Part shown: piece by piece, positions 16,859 to 27,200 of the stretch
How positions within the stretch are numbered: position 1 is the stretch's first letter
Layout of the letters: every line of letters begins with the position of its first letter
Assembly: GCA_023653075.1 (NCBI GenBank)
Contig: JAMNXQ010000012.1
Span: 1 to 44,802, forward strand
DNA length: 44,802 nucleotides
Source of the DNA: Algoriphagus sp.
Lineage (GTDB): Bacteria > Bacteroidota > Bacteroidia > Cytophagales > Cyclobacteriaceae
Direction of reading: 5' to 3'
Notes under the pieces: model-generated
Databases searched by the model: none
Told to the model about the DNA's origin: nothing
The model's input: the letters and a program-made list of their open reading frames with translations, nothing else
Translations under genes and position numbers: made by a program

Positions 16859-16950
16859 GATTCTGTAGCTCAGCTGGTAGGCCTGTCCCGAAGTATTTCG
16901 GGAAGCAATACAGTTTTAAGATAGAATCTTTTGAATTCGAAATACTGATT
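16859..16950 (+). pseudogene. Broken tRNA-Lys copy with hairpin insertion
   Basis: The first 22 bases (GATTCTGTAGCTCAGCTGGTAG) equal the 5' half of the intact tRNA-Lys at 16954. A hairpin segment CCCGAAGTATTTCGGG then interrupts it, after which AGCAATACA and TTTTAA, similar to the anticodon region, resume before the sequence decays. Acceptor and T-arm pairing are lost, so it cannot be a functional tRNA. Confidence 0.75.
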
Positions 16951-16953
16951 ACC

Positions 16954-17026
16954 GATTCTGTAGCTCAGCTGGTAGAGCAATACACTTTTAATGTATGGGT
17001 CCTGGGTTCGAATCCCAGCGGGATCA
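16954..17026 (+). tRNA. tRNA-Lys (anticodon UUU)
   Basis: A 73-nt cloverleaf: acceptor GATTCTG/CGGGATC (with wobbles), D-stem GCTC/GAGC, anticodon stem ATACA/TGTAT enclosing CTTTTAA (anticodon TTT), and T-arm CTGGG-TTCGAAT-CCCAG. It is identical to the copy at 17422-17494. Confidence 0.95.
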
Positions 17027-17059
17027 CAAAACTAACTCGCAAGGAGTTAAAGAAAGTTT

Positions 17060-17135
17060 CGGGGTGTAGCGTAGCCCGGTATCGCGTCCCGCAAGGGTGC
17101 GGGAAGTCCGTAGGTTCGAATCCCTCAAATGGCAC
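17060..17135 (+). pseudogene. Broken tRNA-Pro copy
   Basis: The first 27 bases equal the 5' part of the intact tRNA-Pro at 17171. The anticodon arm is replaced by an equally long hairpin (CCCGC AAGGGT GCGGG, six-base loop), and the 3' end (CTCAAATGGCAC) cannot pair with the 5' acceptor CGGGGTG or close a T stem. It is therefore a chimeric or decayed copy. Confidence 0.7.
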
Positions 17136-17170
17136 ATGGCTATTTGAAAAAAATTAGAGTAAAAAAGTTT

Positions 17171-17244
17171 CGGGGTGTAGCGTAGCCCGGTATCGCGCCA
17201 CATTTGGGATGTGGAGGTCGTAGGTTCGAATCCTGCCACCCCGA
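17171..17244 (+). tRNA. tRNA-Pro (anticodon UGG)
   Basis: A 74-nt cloverleaf with perfect acceptor CGGGGTG/CACCCCG, anticodon stem CCACA/TGTGG enclosing TTTGGGA (anticodon TGG), and T-arm GTAGG-TTCGAAT-CCTGC. Confidence 0.95.
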
Positions 17245-17270
17245 CTTTATTTGACTAGAAGTAGTCACCA

Positions 17271-17344
<74 letters not shown>

Positions 17345-17348
17345 CGAT

Positions 17349-17380
17349 AAAAAGCGGAATGACCTTCCGCTTTTTATTTT
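17349..17380 (+). terminator. Terminator after tRNA-Arg
   Basis: The 10-bp stem AAAAAGCGGA / TCCGCTTTTT with a short loop, followed by ATTTT, sits five bases after the tRNA. It suggests that the Lys-Pro-Arg tRNAs form one transcript and the second tRNA-Lys another. Confidence 0.85.
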
Positions 17381-17421
17381 GAAAAGCATTTTTGCTTTTT
17401 CGATTAGCCTTAAAAAGTACC

Positions 17422-17494
17422 GATTCTGTAGCTCAGCTGGTAGAGCAATACACTTTTAATGTATGGGTCCTGGGTTCGAATCCCAGCGGGATCA
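17422..17494 (+). tRNA. tRNA-Lys (anticodon UUU), second copy
   Basis: Base-for-base identical to the tRNA-Lys at 16954-17026, including the ACCGATTCTG lead-in. It is followed by its own hairpin ACACTGTCA / TGGCAGTGT plus a seven-T tract. Confidence 0.95.
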
Positions 17495-17497
17495 CAA

Positions 17498-17529
17498 AAC
17501 ACTGTCAACAAAATTGGCAGTGTTTTTTT
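17498..17529 (+). terminator. Terminator after second tRNA-Lys
   Basis: The stem ACACTGTCA / TGGCAGTGT (one wobble pair) is closed by an ACAAAAT loop and followed by seven T residues. Confidence 0.85.
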
Positions 17530-17565
17530 GTTCCATTAAATAATGAGATAAAGTAGAACTATACT

Positions 17566-17715
17566 TCGCTGCGCCTACCTACTGGCAGGCTTCGTGAAAT
17601 ACCATCGAAACACGAATTGAATCCCCTATTTCCCCGAGCCTGCTCGGGCTATTTCTACCCTATTTCCACTGTATTTCTACATTATTTCCATTGCATTTCC
17701 ATTGTATTTCTTTCA
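17566..17715. repeat. 11-bp-period TATTTC/GAAATA array around a hairpin (left copy)
   Basis: GAAATA and GAAACA lie 11 bp apart on the left. Then come TATTTC, the hairpin CCCGAGCctGCTCGGGC, and five more TATTTC/CATTTC words at exact 11-bp steps with five variable bases between them. The left arm is the reverse complement in type of the right arm, so the whole is a loose inverted repeat. The closest relative in the window is at 27863-28091, on the other side of the surface-protein locus, and shares the leader TATACTTCGCTGCGC. Confidence 0.9.
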
Positions 17716-17729
17716 ATCCACTACCTTTG
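17702..17729 (+). promoter_or_regulatory. Candidate promoter of AraC-type gene
   Basis: TACCTTTG at 17722-17729 matches the TAnnTTTG -7 box, with a TTG 17 bp upstream as a possible -33 element. It ends 25 bp before the start codon. The TTG lies within the last units of the 11-bp TATTTC array. Confidence 0.5.
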
Positions 17730-17754
17730 GAAACCGTGATGCCTTTCAAAAGTA

Positions 17755-18942
17755 ATGCTTGATTTAATTGACTTGTCCCAAGCAGGGATTCTCTGTGGTT
17801 TGCTTTCCATTTATGTCTTGCTACTCAAGAAAAATGCCTTGCGTTCCTACTCGGACTACCTGCTTGCCACCTTTATTTTTTTTCAATGCTGGACTGCAGG
17901 AGCCTATGTGTTGATCATTACAGGGGTTGTCCTTGAGGTTCCCTTTTTTTACAAAACAGCCGCACCCATCAACTTTTTAATTCCCCCCTTGGGCTACCTG
18001 TATGTTCGCTCGGTCTTATTCAACGAGAGGAAATGGACGAGCCTAGACCTGCTTCACCTCTTGCCCTTCGCGCTATTTTTGGTCAGCTACCTGCCCTTTT
18101 TCTTGAGTACTTCTGCATTCAAACTGGAAGTTGTCACAGAGTTCTTGCAGGATCAAAACTCGGCGGTAACCCGTTCACTTGGCCTAATTCCCGAACCAAT
18201 CTTTCATTTTTCGCGCGCTGGGCAGGCTATTTTTTACCTGGCTGCACAATGGTGGCTGATTTTTACCTTCCATAAGCGAACCAAAGACCAAGCCATTGAA
18301 AGTCAAATTCTCCATGTGGTGCGTTGGTTGAAGATTTTCACAGGGGCCAATACCCTAAACTGGATGGGATTTCTACTGGTTATTGTCTTGTACCTTCTTG
18401 GGCTAAATATTTTTGAGGAAAGCCTACTCAACTTGCTTCCTACGGTTTTACTGGGTTTTTCTTTTTTTCTGATTGGTGCCTATTTGCTCATTCATCCGCA
18501 AGTGTTGATCGGATTGCCCTTTGTACGTCCGGCAGATTCAAACCTAGAAATGGTAGATCATGAAGACACTAGGACTCCTTTTTGTGTAGAAAATTATGCG
18601 CAAGAGATTGCTATTTTAGACCATTACTTTGTCTCCAGCAAGGCCTTTCTACAGCCCAACCTGACCATAAGTGAAGTGGCAGTGGCCACAGGACTTCCGG
18701 TGCGAGAGCTTTCGTATCTCATCAACTCCTACTATAAAAAGCGCTTTAGTGATTACTTGAATGAAATGCGCATCGCTCATTTTCTTACGCAGGTGGATGC
18801 TTCTTCATTAGATAACTTTACCATTGAATCGATCGCCTTGTCCGCTGGATTTTCTTCACGAAGCTCCTTTTACCGTGCCTTTAATCGGTTTTACGGTTGC
18901 ACTCCCTCCGAATACCTGCGAGGCAATGTAGCCAAGGAATAG
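17755..18942 (+). CDS. Membrane-anchored AraC-family regulator
   Basis: A 395-residue protein with about seven hydrophobic helices in residues 5-250 and a C-terminal AraC/XylS DNA-binding domain (about 285-392). The latter contains two helix-turn-helix units, ISEVAVATGLPVRELSYLINSYY and IESIALSAGFSSRSSFYRAFNRFYG, then CTPSEYLR. This membrane-sensor plus AraC architecture is common in Bacteroidota and is thought to sense an external or membrane signal. It is encoded just upstream of the sorting-domain and collagen-like surface genes in the same direction, so it is a candidate regulator of them. The sensed signal is unknown. Confidence 0.9.
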   Translation: MLDLIDLSQAGILCGLLSIYVLLLKKNALRSYSDYLLATFIFFQCWTAGAYVLIITGVVLEVPFFYKTAAPINFLIPPLGYLYVRSVLFNERKWTSLDLLHLLPFALFLVSYLPFFLSTSAFKLEVVTEFLQDQNSAVTRSLGLIPEPIFHFSRAGQAIFYLAAQWWLIFTFHKRTKDQAIESQILHVVRWLKIFTGANTLNWMGFLLVIVLYLLGLNIFEESLLNLLPTVLLGFSFFLIGAYLLIHPQVLIGLPFVRPADSNLEMVDHEDTRTPFCVENYAQEIAILDHYFVSSKAFLQPNLTISEVAVATGLPVRELSYLINSYYKKRFSDYLNEMRIAHFLTQVDASSLDNFTIESIALSAGFSSRSSFYRAFNRFYGCTPSEYLRGNVAKE

Positions 18943-19037
18943 CTTCTACAGCCTATTTTTTGTCCCAACTACGGAACATGAGAGTCATTTCCCCAGGATT
19001 TGCCCTGCGGTAGCCGCCCAAGAGGTTACTTTTGAAC

Positions 19038-19553
19038 ATGATTTCCAAATCCTGCTTTTACTTTCTTCGAAACGCTTCGGTAGCTTTATTTTTTGTAGGA
19101 GTCTTTTTTTTTACTCAGCAGCTGCAGGCACAACAAGCAACTCTATCCTCAGGAGGTAATGGTAGCGGAACAGGAGGTTCCTTCGCTTACAGCATTGGAC
19201 AGACCGTATACACCGCCCATTCGAACAGCGCAACCTCCCTTTCCAAAGGAGTGCAGCAAGGCTTCGAACTCTTCCTCATCACCGGACTCGAAGATGAGGA
19301 CAGGTTTGGATTGGCAGCTACAGTTTTTCCCAATCCGACATCCAACTACCTCACCGTTGAGATCAAAAATTACAGTCCTGATACTGCTATGGAGATTTTT
19401 CTTTTCGATGCCAAAGGACAGCAGGTACTCCGACAGCAAGTGGTCGATGTTCAAACACAAATAGCGGTAGATCACCTTTCTCCAGCGCTTTATGTCTTGA
19501 AGTTAATTCAAGGGAACAAACTGGTGAAAGTAGTCAAAGTGATTAAAAAATAA
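19038..19553 (+). CDS. Small T9SS type A sorting-domain protein
   Basis: A 171-residue secreted protein read from the ATG at 19038. A signal peptide (VALFFVGVFFFTQQLQAQ) is followed by QATLSSGGNGSGTGGSFAYSIGQ and GVQQGFEL, then the type IX secretion C-terminal sorting domain (about 97-171: FPNPTSNYLTVEI, ALYVLKLIQGNKLVKVVKVIK). The mature part between signal and sorting tail is only about 65 residues, so it may be little more than a carrier or small surface factor. It ends 15 bp before the first giant paralog, suggesting co-transcription. Fragments of its 3' end are found at both junctions of the downstream gene array. Confidence 0.9.
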   Translation: MISKSCFYFLRNASVALFFVGVFFFTQQLQAQQATLSSGGNGSGTGGSFAYSIGQTVYTAHSNSATSLSKGVQQGFELFLITGLEDEDRFGLAATVFPNPTSNYLTVEIKNYSPDTAMEIFLFDAKGQQVLRQQVVDVQTQIAVDHLSPALYVLKLIQGNKLVKVVKVIKK

Positions 19554-19568
19554 GTGGAATAGTACCCC

Positions 19569-21818
19569 ATGAGAAAAATACTAGTCAGTGTCCTTGTTTG
19601 TTTGTTCAGCCTGAATGCCTTGGCACAGGCTCCAGAGAAAATGAGCTACCAAGCCGTAGTCAGAGACAATGCCAATGCCTTGATGGTGGACAAAGTAGTG
19701 GGCATGCGCTTCAGTATTTTGCGCGGCTCGGCTACTGGTACCCCTGCTTACGTAGAGACGCAAAGCCCCCGCAGCAATACCAATGGGCTAGTAACCTTGG
19801 AAATCGGTGCAGGCTCGGTGGTATCAGGCTCCTTTACCGGACTCAACTGGTCTACAGGTCCTTACTTTATCCAAACAGAAATTGATCCTTCGGGAGGCAG
19901 CAATTACAGCATTTTGGGAGTAAGCCAGTTGGTCAGTGTGCCGTATGCGCTGTATGCCAAAACCTCAGGTAGCTCCACTCCCGGTCCAGCGGGCCCTGCT
20001 GGAACAACAGGTCCTCAAGGCCCGATTGGGCCAGCAGGACCTGCAGGGTCCAACGGTGCCGCAGGAGCAAATGGGCTTCAAGGTGAGCAGGGCCCACAGG
20101 GTCCTCGAGGTGAACAGGGCGCCAAAGGTGATACAGGAGCTACAGGCCCCCAAGGCCCCATTGGATTGACCGGACCTGCAGGCGCTAGTGGTCCCCAGGG
20201 TCCCCAAGGTGAACCAGGCGCTACAGGTCCTCAGGGACCCATTGGGTTGACGGGCCCAGCAGGGGCCAACGGAACAAATGGAACCAACGGAACAAACGGA
20301 AGCAATGGTGCAGCAGGGGTAGGTGGCGTGACCACTGCCGGAACAAATATTACCCTATCGGGAATCGGAACAGTTGCTAATCCCTACGTGGTGAGCGCAA
20401 ACATTCCCGCGGCAGCAGCAGGCACCTTAACTGGAAGTAGTCTCAACACTACGGTCACAGGCTCGAGTCTAACCTCTGTGGGCACACTTGCAAATCTGAC
20501 GGTTACCAATCCCATCGCGGGCAGTGTAACGGGAAGTTCTGGCTCCACTACGGGCAATGCGGCCACAGCAACAAAATTGGCAACAGCCAAAAATATCAAT
20601 GGTGTTGCATTTGATGGCAGCGCAGACATTACGGTAACAGCAGCAGCTGGAACCTTATCTGGAAACACCTTGAACGCTACGGTTACCGGCTCAAGCTTGA
20701 CCAGTGTGGGTACCTTAACCAGTGCAACTATTAATGGAAAAGTAATCGTAGGTGCATCTTCGGCGTCGAGTGTCTCAGCGGTGCTCGAGGCAAATTCAAC
20801 TACGCAAGGGTTTTTGCCTCCACGAATGACACGGGATCAACGAAATGCCATCGACACTCCCGCAGCAGGACTTCTAGTTTGGTGTACGAATTGTGGTGCA
20901 GCTGGTGAACTACAAGTTAACAATGGTACAAGTTGGACCAATTTAATTGGTAGCCAGGCAAGTTTTGCCGTTCCTGGTGCGCCTACTAACCCAGTGGCAA
21001 CGGCAGGGAATGGACAAGCTAGCGTGGCATTTACCCCACCAGCTTCTAACGGCGGAGGGGCCATTACGGGGTATACGGTGACGTCTTCCCCAGATAATAG
21101 AACTGCCACAGGAGCAGGTTCACCTTTGGTAGTGACTGGTTTGACCAACTTGACCTCCTACACCTTTACGGTTGTGGCTACCAATGCAACTGGAAATTCT
21201 GTTGCTTCAGCAGCATCGGCAGCAGTTACAATTATTGGAGTAGTAACCAATCCTTCCACTGGTAAAATCTGGATGGACCGCAACTTAGGGGCTTCGCAAG
21301 TTGCTGCTAGCAGCACAGATGCCTTGGCTTATGGTGATTTGTACCAGTGGGGAAGAGGCGCTGATGGGCATCAGGTAAGAACCTCCGGCACTACAACTAC
21401 GCTGAGCAGCTTAGATCAACCTGGAAATGACAACTTTATCTTAGTGCCAGGTAATTCTTTAACTTATGATTGGCGCAGCCCTCAAAACATCAATTTATGG
21501 CAAGGTGTAAATGGGGTAAACAACCCTTGCCCAAGTGGGTATCGTCTACCTACAGCTACTGAATGGGATGCAGAGCGCATAAGTTGGAGCAGCAATAATG
21601 CCGCAGGTGCTCTTGCATCTCCGCTTAAATTGCCCTTGGCAGGTTATCGAAACTTCATCGATGGTTCGGTTGCAAGTCTTGGTGGCGCAGGCTACTATTG
21701 GAGCAGTACGGTTAATGGCACCGATTCGCGCAGCCTTTCCTTTACTTCGTCTAGTGCTATCGTTACAAACTTCGACCGCCGAGCGTATGGAAACGCTGTT
21801 CGTTGCATTAAGAATTGA
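19569..21818 (+). CDS. Giant surface protein 1: collagen-like, tail-fibre-like, FN3, FISUMP
   Basis: A 749-residue secreted protein. Residues 1-20 are a signal peptide; about 21-132 is an N-terminal beta domain ([14 protein letters not shown] to SVPYALYAK); 138-250 is collagen-like with Gly-x-y triplets ([27 protein letters not shown]); 255-400 is phage-tail-fibre-like, with [18 protein letters not shown] and [11 protein letters not shown]; about 405-440 is the GFLPPRMT linker; about 467-556 is one fibronectin III repeat; 557-749 is the FISUMP lectin-fold domain ([55 protein letters not shown]). The trimeric stalk plus lectin-like tip suggests an adhesin fibre. No T9SS tail is present, so its route to the surface is unclear. 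Confidence 0.92.
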   Translation: MRKILVSVLVCLFSLNALAQAPEKMSYQAVVRDNANALMVDKVVGMRFSILRGSATGTPAYVETQSPRSNTNGLVTLEIGAGSVVSGSFTGLNWSTGPYFIQTEIDPSGGSNYSILGVSQLVSVPYALYAKTSGSSTPGPAGPAGTTGPQGPIGPAGPAGSNGAAGANGLQGEQGPQGPRGEQGAKGDTGATGPQGPIGLTGPAGASGPQGPQGEPGATGPQGPIGLTGPAGANGTNGTNGTNGSNGAAGVGGVTTAGTNITLSGIGTVANPYVVSANIPAAAAGTLTGSSLNTTVTGSSLTSVGTLANLTVTNPIAGSVTGSSGSTTGNAATATKLATAKNINGVAFDGSADITVTAAAGTLSGNTLNATVTGSSLTSVGTLTSATINGKVIVGASSASSVSAVLEANSTTQGFLPPRMTRDQRNAIDTPAAGLLVWCTNCGAAGELQVNNGTSWTNLIGSQASFAVPGAPTNPVATAGNGQASVAFTPPASNGGGAITGYTVTSSPDNRTATGAGSPLVVTGLTNLTSYTFTVVATNATGNSVASAASAAVTIIGVVTNPSTGKIWMDRNLGASQVAASSTDALAYGDLYQWGRGADGHQVRTSGTTTTLSSLDQPGNDNFILVPGNSLTYDWRSPQNINLWQGVNGVNNPCPSGYRLPTATEWDAERISWSSNNAAGALASPLKLPLAGYRNFIDGSVASLGGAGYYWSSTVNGTDSRSLSFTSSSAIVTNFDRRAYGNAVRCIKN

Positions 21819-21841
21819 CCCGTTTACATGCTGAGCTAGCT

Positions 21842-21927
21842 CAGCGCTTTATGTTCTCAAGTTAATTCAAGGGAACAAACTGGTGAAAGTAGTCAAAGTG
21901 ATTAAAAAATAAGTGGAATAGTATCCC
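21842..21927 (+). pseudogene. Duplicated 3' fragment of the sorting-domain gene
   Basis: 21842-21930, including the start codon of the next gene, matches 19483-19571 with no gap and only a few substitutions. That earlier segment is the last 71 bp of the sorting-domain gene plus the leader to giant paralog 1. It is the scar of a tandem duplication whose unit began inside the sorting-domain gene. Confidence 0.9.
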
Positions 21928-24168
21928 ATGAGAAATATACTAGTTAGTGTCCTCGTTTGTTTTTTCAGCCTGAATGCTTGGGCACAGGCTCCGGAGAGAA
22001 TGAGCTACCAAGCCGTAGTCAGAGACAATGCCAATGCCTTGGTGGTGGACAAAGTGGTGGGCATGCGCATCAGCATCTTACGGGGGTCGGCTACTGGTAC
22101 CCCTGCTTACGTAGAAACGCAAAGCCCCCGCAGCAATACCAATGGGCTAGTAACTTTGGAAATCGGTGCAGGCACGGTGGTGTCAGGAACCTTTGCTGGG
22201 CTCAACTGGTCTACAGGTCCCTACTTTATCCAAACAGAAATTGATCCTTCGGGAGGCAGCAATTACAGCATTTTGGGAGTAAGCCAGTTGGTCAGTGTGC
22301 CGTATGCGCTGTATGCCAAAACCTCAGGTAGTTCCACCCCCGGTCCAGCGGGCCCTGCTGGAGCGACAGGTCCTCAAGGCCCGATTGGTCCAACCGGTGC
22401 TGCAGGGTCTAACGGTGCCGCAGGAGTAAATGGGCTTCAAGGTGAGCAGGGCCCACAGGGTCCCCGAGGTGAACAGGGCGCCAAAGGTGACACAGGAGCT
22501 ACAGGCCCCCAAGGCCCCATTGGATTGACCGGACCTGCAGGCGCTAGTGGTCCCCAGGGTCCCCAAGGTGAACCAGGCGCTACAGGTCCTCAAGGAGCAA
22601 TTGGGTTGACGGGTCCTGCAGGGGCTAACGGAACAAATGGAACCAACGGAACAAACGGAAGCAATGGTGCAGCAGGGGTAGGAGGCGTAACCACCGCCGG
22701 AACAAACATTACCCTATCGGGAAGCGGAACAGTTGCGAGTCCCTACGTGGTGAGCGCAAACATTCCTGCGGCAGCAGCAGGCACTTTAACAGGAACTACA
22801 TTAAACGCTACGGTCACAGGCTCAAGTCTAACCTCTATGGGCACGCTTGCAAATCTGACGGTTACCAATCCCATCGCGGGCAGTGTAACGGGAAGTTCGG
22901 GTTCCACTACAGGCAATGCAGCCACAGCAACAACCTTGGCAACACCTAGAAATATCAATGGTGTTGCATTTGATGGCAGCGGAGACATTACGGTAACGGC
23001 AGCTGCTGGAACGCTATCTGAAAACACCTTAAACGCTACGGTTACCGGCTCAAGCTTGACCAGTGTGGGTACCTTAACCAGTGCAACTGCTAGTGGGAAA
23101 GTAATCGTAGGCGCCCCGTCGGCGGCAAGTGCTTCAGCGGTATTAGAAGCAAGTTCAACCTCTCAAGGATTCCTGCCGCCTCGAATGACACGGGATCAAC
23201 GAAATGCCATTGTCAACCCAGCTGCAGGACTTATTATTTGGTGTACGAATTGTGGCTCTTCTGGCGAATTACAGATTAACAATGGCACAAGTTGGACCAA
23301 TTTAATTGGTGGCCCGGCAAGTTTTGCCGTTCCTGGAGCGCCTACTAGCCCAGTAGCTACAGCAGGGAATGCCCAAGCGAGCGTTGCTTTTACTGCTCCA
23401 GTTTCTGATGGCGGAGGGGCCATTACGGGGTATACGGTGACGTCTTCCCCAGGAAATATCACTGCCACAGGAGCAGGTTCACCTTTGGTAGTGACTGGTT
23501 TGACCAACTTGACCTCCTATACCTTTACGGTTGTGGCTACCAATGCAACTGGAAATTCTGTTGCTTCAGCAGCATCGGCAGCAGTTACAATTATTGGAGT
23601 AGTAACCAATGCTTCCACTGGTAAAATCTGGATGGACCGCAACTTAGGGGCTACGCAAGTGGCTACTAGCAGCACAGATGCCTTGGCTTATGGTGATTTA
23701 TACCAGTGGGGAAGAGGTGCGGATGGGCATCAGGTAAGAACCTCCCCAACTACAACTACCGTGAGCAGCTCAGACCAACCTGGAAATGGCAACTTTATCA
23801 TATCAAGTCCAAATTATGATTGGCGCAGTCCTCGTAATGATAATTTATGGCAGGGTTTAAATGGGGTGAACAACCCTTGCCCAAGTGGGTACCGTTTACC
23901 AACAGCTACTGAATGGGATGCAGAGCGCATAAGTTGGAGCAGTAATAAAGCCGCAGGTGCTTTTGCATCTCCGCTTAAATTGCCCTTGGGGGGATACAGA
24001 AACTATCTCTCTGGTTCGTCCTTATTCGTCGGGAGTGAAGCCTACTATTGGAGTAGTACGGTTAATGGCTCCGATTCGCGCAGCCTTTACATCACTTCGT
24101 CTAATGCTATCATTGAAAACAACGACCGCCGAGCGTATGGAAACTCTGTTCGTTGCATTAAGAATTGA
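21928..24168 (+). CDS. Giant surface protein 2 (paralog)
   Basis: A 746-residue paralog of the upstream giant protein with the same domain order: signal peptide, N-terminal beta domain, collagen-like stalk (about 138-250), tail-fibre-like segment, one fibronectin III repeat, and the FISUMP tip. Identity is near complete through the N-terminal two-thirds. Differences concentrate at the tip ([20 protein letters not shown], then [15 protein letters not shown], versus [15 protein letters not shown] in paralog 1), while the scaffold residues YYWSST and DRRAYGN-VRCI are fixed. This suggests binding-surface diversification. It shares the leader GTGGAATAGTATCCC with the other copies. Confidence 0.92.
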   Translation: MRNILVSVLVCFFSLNAWAQAPERMSYQAVVRDNANALVVDKVVGMRISILRGSATGTPAYVETQSPRSNTNGLVTLEIGAGTVVSGTFAGLNWSTGPYFIQTEIDPSGGSNYSILGVSQLVSVPYALYAKTSGSSTPGPAGPAGATGPQGPIGPTGAAGSNGAAGVNGLQGEQGPQGPRGEQGAKGDTGATGPQGPIGLTGPAGASGPQGPQGEPGATGPQGAIGLTGPAGANGTNGTNGTNGSNGAAGVGGVTTAGTNITLSGSGTVASPYVVSANIPAAAAGTLTGTTLNATVTGSSLTSMGTLANLTVTNPIAGSVTGSSGSTTGNAATATTLATPRNINGVAFDGSGDITVTAAAGTLSENTLNATVTGSSLTSVGTLTSATASGKVIVGAPSAASASAVLEASSTSQGFLPPRMTRDQRNAIVNPAAGLIIWCTNCGSSGELQINNGTSWTNLIGGPASFAVPGAPTSPVATAGNAQASVAFTAPVSDGGGAITGYTVTSSPGNITATGAGSPLVVTGLTNLTSYTFTVVATNATGNSVASAASAAVTIIGVVTNASTGKIWMDRNLGATQVATSSTDALAYGDLYQWGRGADGHQVRTSPTTTTVSSSDQPGNGNFIISSPNYDWRSPRNDNLWQGLNGVNNPCPSGYRLPTATEWDAERISWSSNKAAGAFASPLKLPLGGYRNYLSGSSLFVGSEAYYWSSTVNGSDSRSLYITSSNAIIENNDRRAYGNSVRCIKN

Positions 24169-24183
24169 TATGTTGATAAGCAT

Positions 24184-24271
24184 CACTACCTCAGCGTTGA
24201 GATTAAAAATTACAGCCCTGATACCGCTGTGGAGATTTTCCTTTTCGATTAAAAAATAAGTGGAATAGTAT
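24184..24271 (+). pseudogene. Second duplicated fragment of the sorting-domain gene, internally deleted
   Basis: 24184-24249 resembles 19344-19409 of the sorting-domain gene (coding for YLSVEIKNYSPDTAVEIFLFD). The sequence then jumps about 131 bp to the gene's end (ATTAAAAAATAAGTGGAATAG). The jump falls at a GAT shared by both edges, consistent with a microhomology deletion inside a duplicated copy. Confidence 0.85.
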
Positions 24272-24274
24272 CCC

Positions 24275-27200
24275 ATGAGAAATATCCTAGTTAGTGTCCT
24301 TGTTTGTTTGATCAGCCTAAATGCTTGGGCACAGGCTCCAGAGAAAATGAGCTACCAAGCCGTAGTCAGAGACAATGCCAATGCCTTGGTGGTGGACAAA
24401 GTGGTGGGCATGCGAATTAGCATCCTACGCGGCTCGGCTAGTGGTACCCCCGCTTACGTGGAAACGCAAAGCCCAAGGAGCAACACCAATGGGTTAGTAA
24501 CCTTAGAAATAGGTGCAGGTACGGTGGTGTCAGGCTCCTTTACCGGGCTCAACTGGTCTACGGGTCCTTACTTTATCCAAACAGAAATTGATCCTTCGGG
24601 AGGAAGCAATTACAGCATTTTGGGTGTAAGCCAGTTGGTGAGCGTGACCTATGCGCTGTATGCCAAATCCTCAGGTAGTTCCACCCCTGGTCCAGCGGGC
24701 CCTGCTGGAGAGCCAGGACCTCAAGGTCCGATTGGTCCAACCGGTGCTGTAGGGTCCAACGGTGCAGCAGGAGCAAATGGGCTTCAAGGTGAGCAGGGCC
24801 CACAGGGTCCTCGAGGTGAACAGGGTGCCAAAGGTGACACAGGAGCTACAGGCCCCCAAGGCCCCATTGGATTGACCGGACCTGCAGGTGCTAGTGGTCC
24901 CCAGGGTCCCCAAGGTGAACCAGGAGCTACAGGTCCTCAAGGAGCAATTGGGTTGACAGGTCCTGCAGGGGCCAACGGAACAAATGGAACAAATGGAACC
25001 AATGGCGTCGACGGTGCAGCAGGGGTGACCACTGCCGGAACAAACATTACCCTATCGGGAAGCGGAACAGTAGCGAATCCTTACGTGGTGAGCGCAAACA
25101 TTCCCGCGGCAGCAGCAGGCATCCTAACTGGAAGTAGTCTCAATGCTACGGTCACAGGCTCAAGTCTAACCTCTGTGGGCACACTTACAAATCTGACGGT
25201 TACCAATCCCATCGTGGGCAGTGTAACTGGAAGTTCGGGCTCCACTACGGGCAATGCGGCCACAGCAACAAAATTGGCAACACCCAGAAACATCAACGAC
25301 GTAGCATTTGATGGTAGCGGAGACATTACGGTAACAGCAGCTGCTGGAACGCTATCTGGAACTACCTTGAACGCTTCGGTTACGGGATCAAGCTTGACCA
25401 GTGTGGGTACCTTAACCAGTGCAACTGTCAATGGAAAAGTAATCGTAGGTGCATCTTCGGCGGCGAGTGCCTCATCGGTGCTCGAGGCAAGTTCGACCTC
25501 TCAAGGATTTTTACCGCCACGAATGTCTTATTTTCAACGAACGCAAATCGCATCACCAGTTGCAGGATTAACGATATGGTGTATTAATTGTGGTGCCTCT
25601 GGTGAGATTCAAGTATTTAATGGTACAACATGGACCAATGTTATAGGTGGCCAGGCAAGTCTTGTACTTCCTGATGCGCCTACTAATCCAGTGGCTACGG
25701 CAGGGAATGCCCAAGCAAGCGTGGCTTTTACCCCACCAGCATCTGATGGCGGCAGTACCATTACGGGGTATACGGTAACTTCTTCCCCAGGAGGCATCAC
25801 TGCCACAGGAGCAAGTTCACCGTTAGTAGTGACCGGTTTAACTAATGGAACAGCCTATACTTTTTCTGTTGTGGCTACCAATGCGGCTGGAAATTCTGTT
25901 GCTTCAGCAGCATCGGCAGCAGTAACACCAAGAACAGTTCCTGGTGCGCCCACTAGCCCAGTGGCTACTGCAGGTAATGCTCAAGCGAGTGTAGCATTTA
26001 CTGCACCAGCCTCTACAGGTGGCAGTGCCATTACGGAGTATACGGTAACGTCTTCCCCAGGAAGTTTCACTGGTACTGGAGTGAGTTCACCGGTACTAGT
26101 GACTGGTTTAAGTAATGGGACAGCCTATACCTTTACGGTAGTGGCTACCAATGCAGTAGGAAATTCGGTTGCTTCAGCAGCATCGGCAGCAATAACACCA
26201 TTTACAGTTCCTGGTGCCCCCACTAGCCCAGTGGCTACTGCCGGTAATGCGCAAGCAAGCGTGGCATTTACTGCGCCAAACTTTACTGGCGGCAGTGCCA
26301 TAACGGGGTATAGGGTAACATCCTCTCCAGGAGGCTTAACTGCTACAGGAGCAAATTCACCTCTAGTAGTGACTGGTTTGACCACAAATGTATCCTACAC
26401 CTTTACGGTTGTGGCTATCAATGCAGCAGGAAATTCGGTTGCTTCATCACCATCCGGAGCGGTAATCCCAAGAATAGTTCCGGGTGCCCCTACTAGCCCG
26501 GTGGCTACTCCAGGGAATACCCAAGCAAGCGTAGCATTTACCGCGCCAGCTTCTGATGGTGGTAGTGCCATCACGGGGTATACGGTGACGTCTTCGCCAG
26601 GAGGCTTAACTGCCACAGGATCAGGTTCACCCCTAATAGTGACTGGTTTAACTAATGGAACAGCCTATACCTTTACGGTTGTAGCTACCAATGCGGCTGG
26701 CAATTCGGTTGCTTCATCAGCGTCGGGATCGGTAACACCAGGAACTGTTCCCGGTGCCCCCACTAGCCCAGCGGCTACAGCAGGTAATGCCCAAGCTAGC
26801 GTAGCATTTAATGCACCAGCCTCTACTGGCGGCAGTGCCATTACGGGATATACGGTGACTTCTTCCCCGGGAAGTTTCATTGCTACAGGATCTGGCTCAC
26901 CTCTAGTAGTGACAGGTTTAAGTAACGGAACAGCCTATACCTTTACAGTTGTAGCTACCAATTCAGCAGGAAATTCGGTTGCTTCAGCACCATCGGCAGC
27001 AGTTACACCAAGAACAGTTCCAGGTGCCCCCACTAACCCAGTGGCTACTGCTGGGAATGCCCAAGCAAGCGTAGCATTTACTGCGCCAATCTCAAATGGT
27101 GGCAGTACCATTACGGGGTATACGGTAACATCTTCCCCAGGAGGCTTAACTGCCACAGGATCAAGTTCGCCTCTAGTAGTGACCGGTTTGGCCACAAATG

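Noticed and set aside
17060..17135. Functional tRNA-Pro with anticodon GGG
   Set aside because: The anticodon loop would have six bases, the T stem does not close and the 3' end cannot pair with the 5' acceptor.
17024..17239. Minus-strand 71-aa ORF across the tRNA-Pro region
   Set aside because: It is an antisense artefact of two similar tRNA sequences, giving two near-identical peptide halves.
17566..17715. Regularly spaced TATTTC words as a CRISPR array
   Set aside because: The repeats are only 6 bp, spacers are 5 bp, the arms are mirrored, and there are no cas genes; this is a short-period array, not CRISPR.
19027..19034. TACTTTTG as -7 promoter box of the sorting-domain gene
   Set aside because: It ends three bases before the start codon, so transcription would begin inside the gene.
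25081..27195. Series of long minus-strand ORFs opposite the giant paralog 3
   Set aside because: They repeat with the 270-bp FN3 period and are shadows of biased codon use in the plus-strand repeats.
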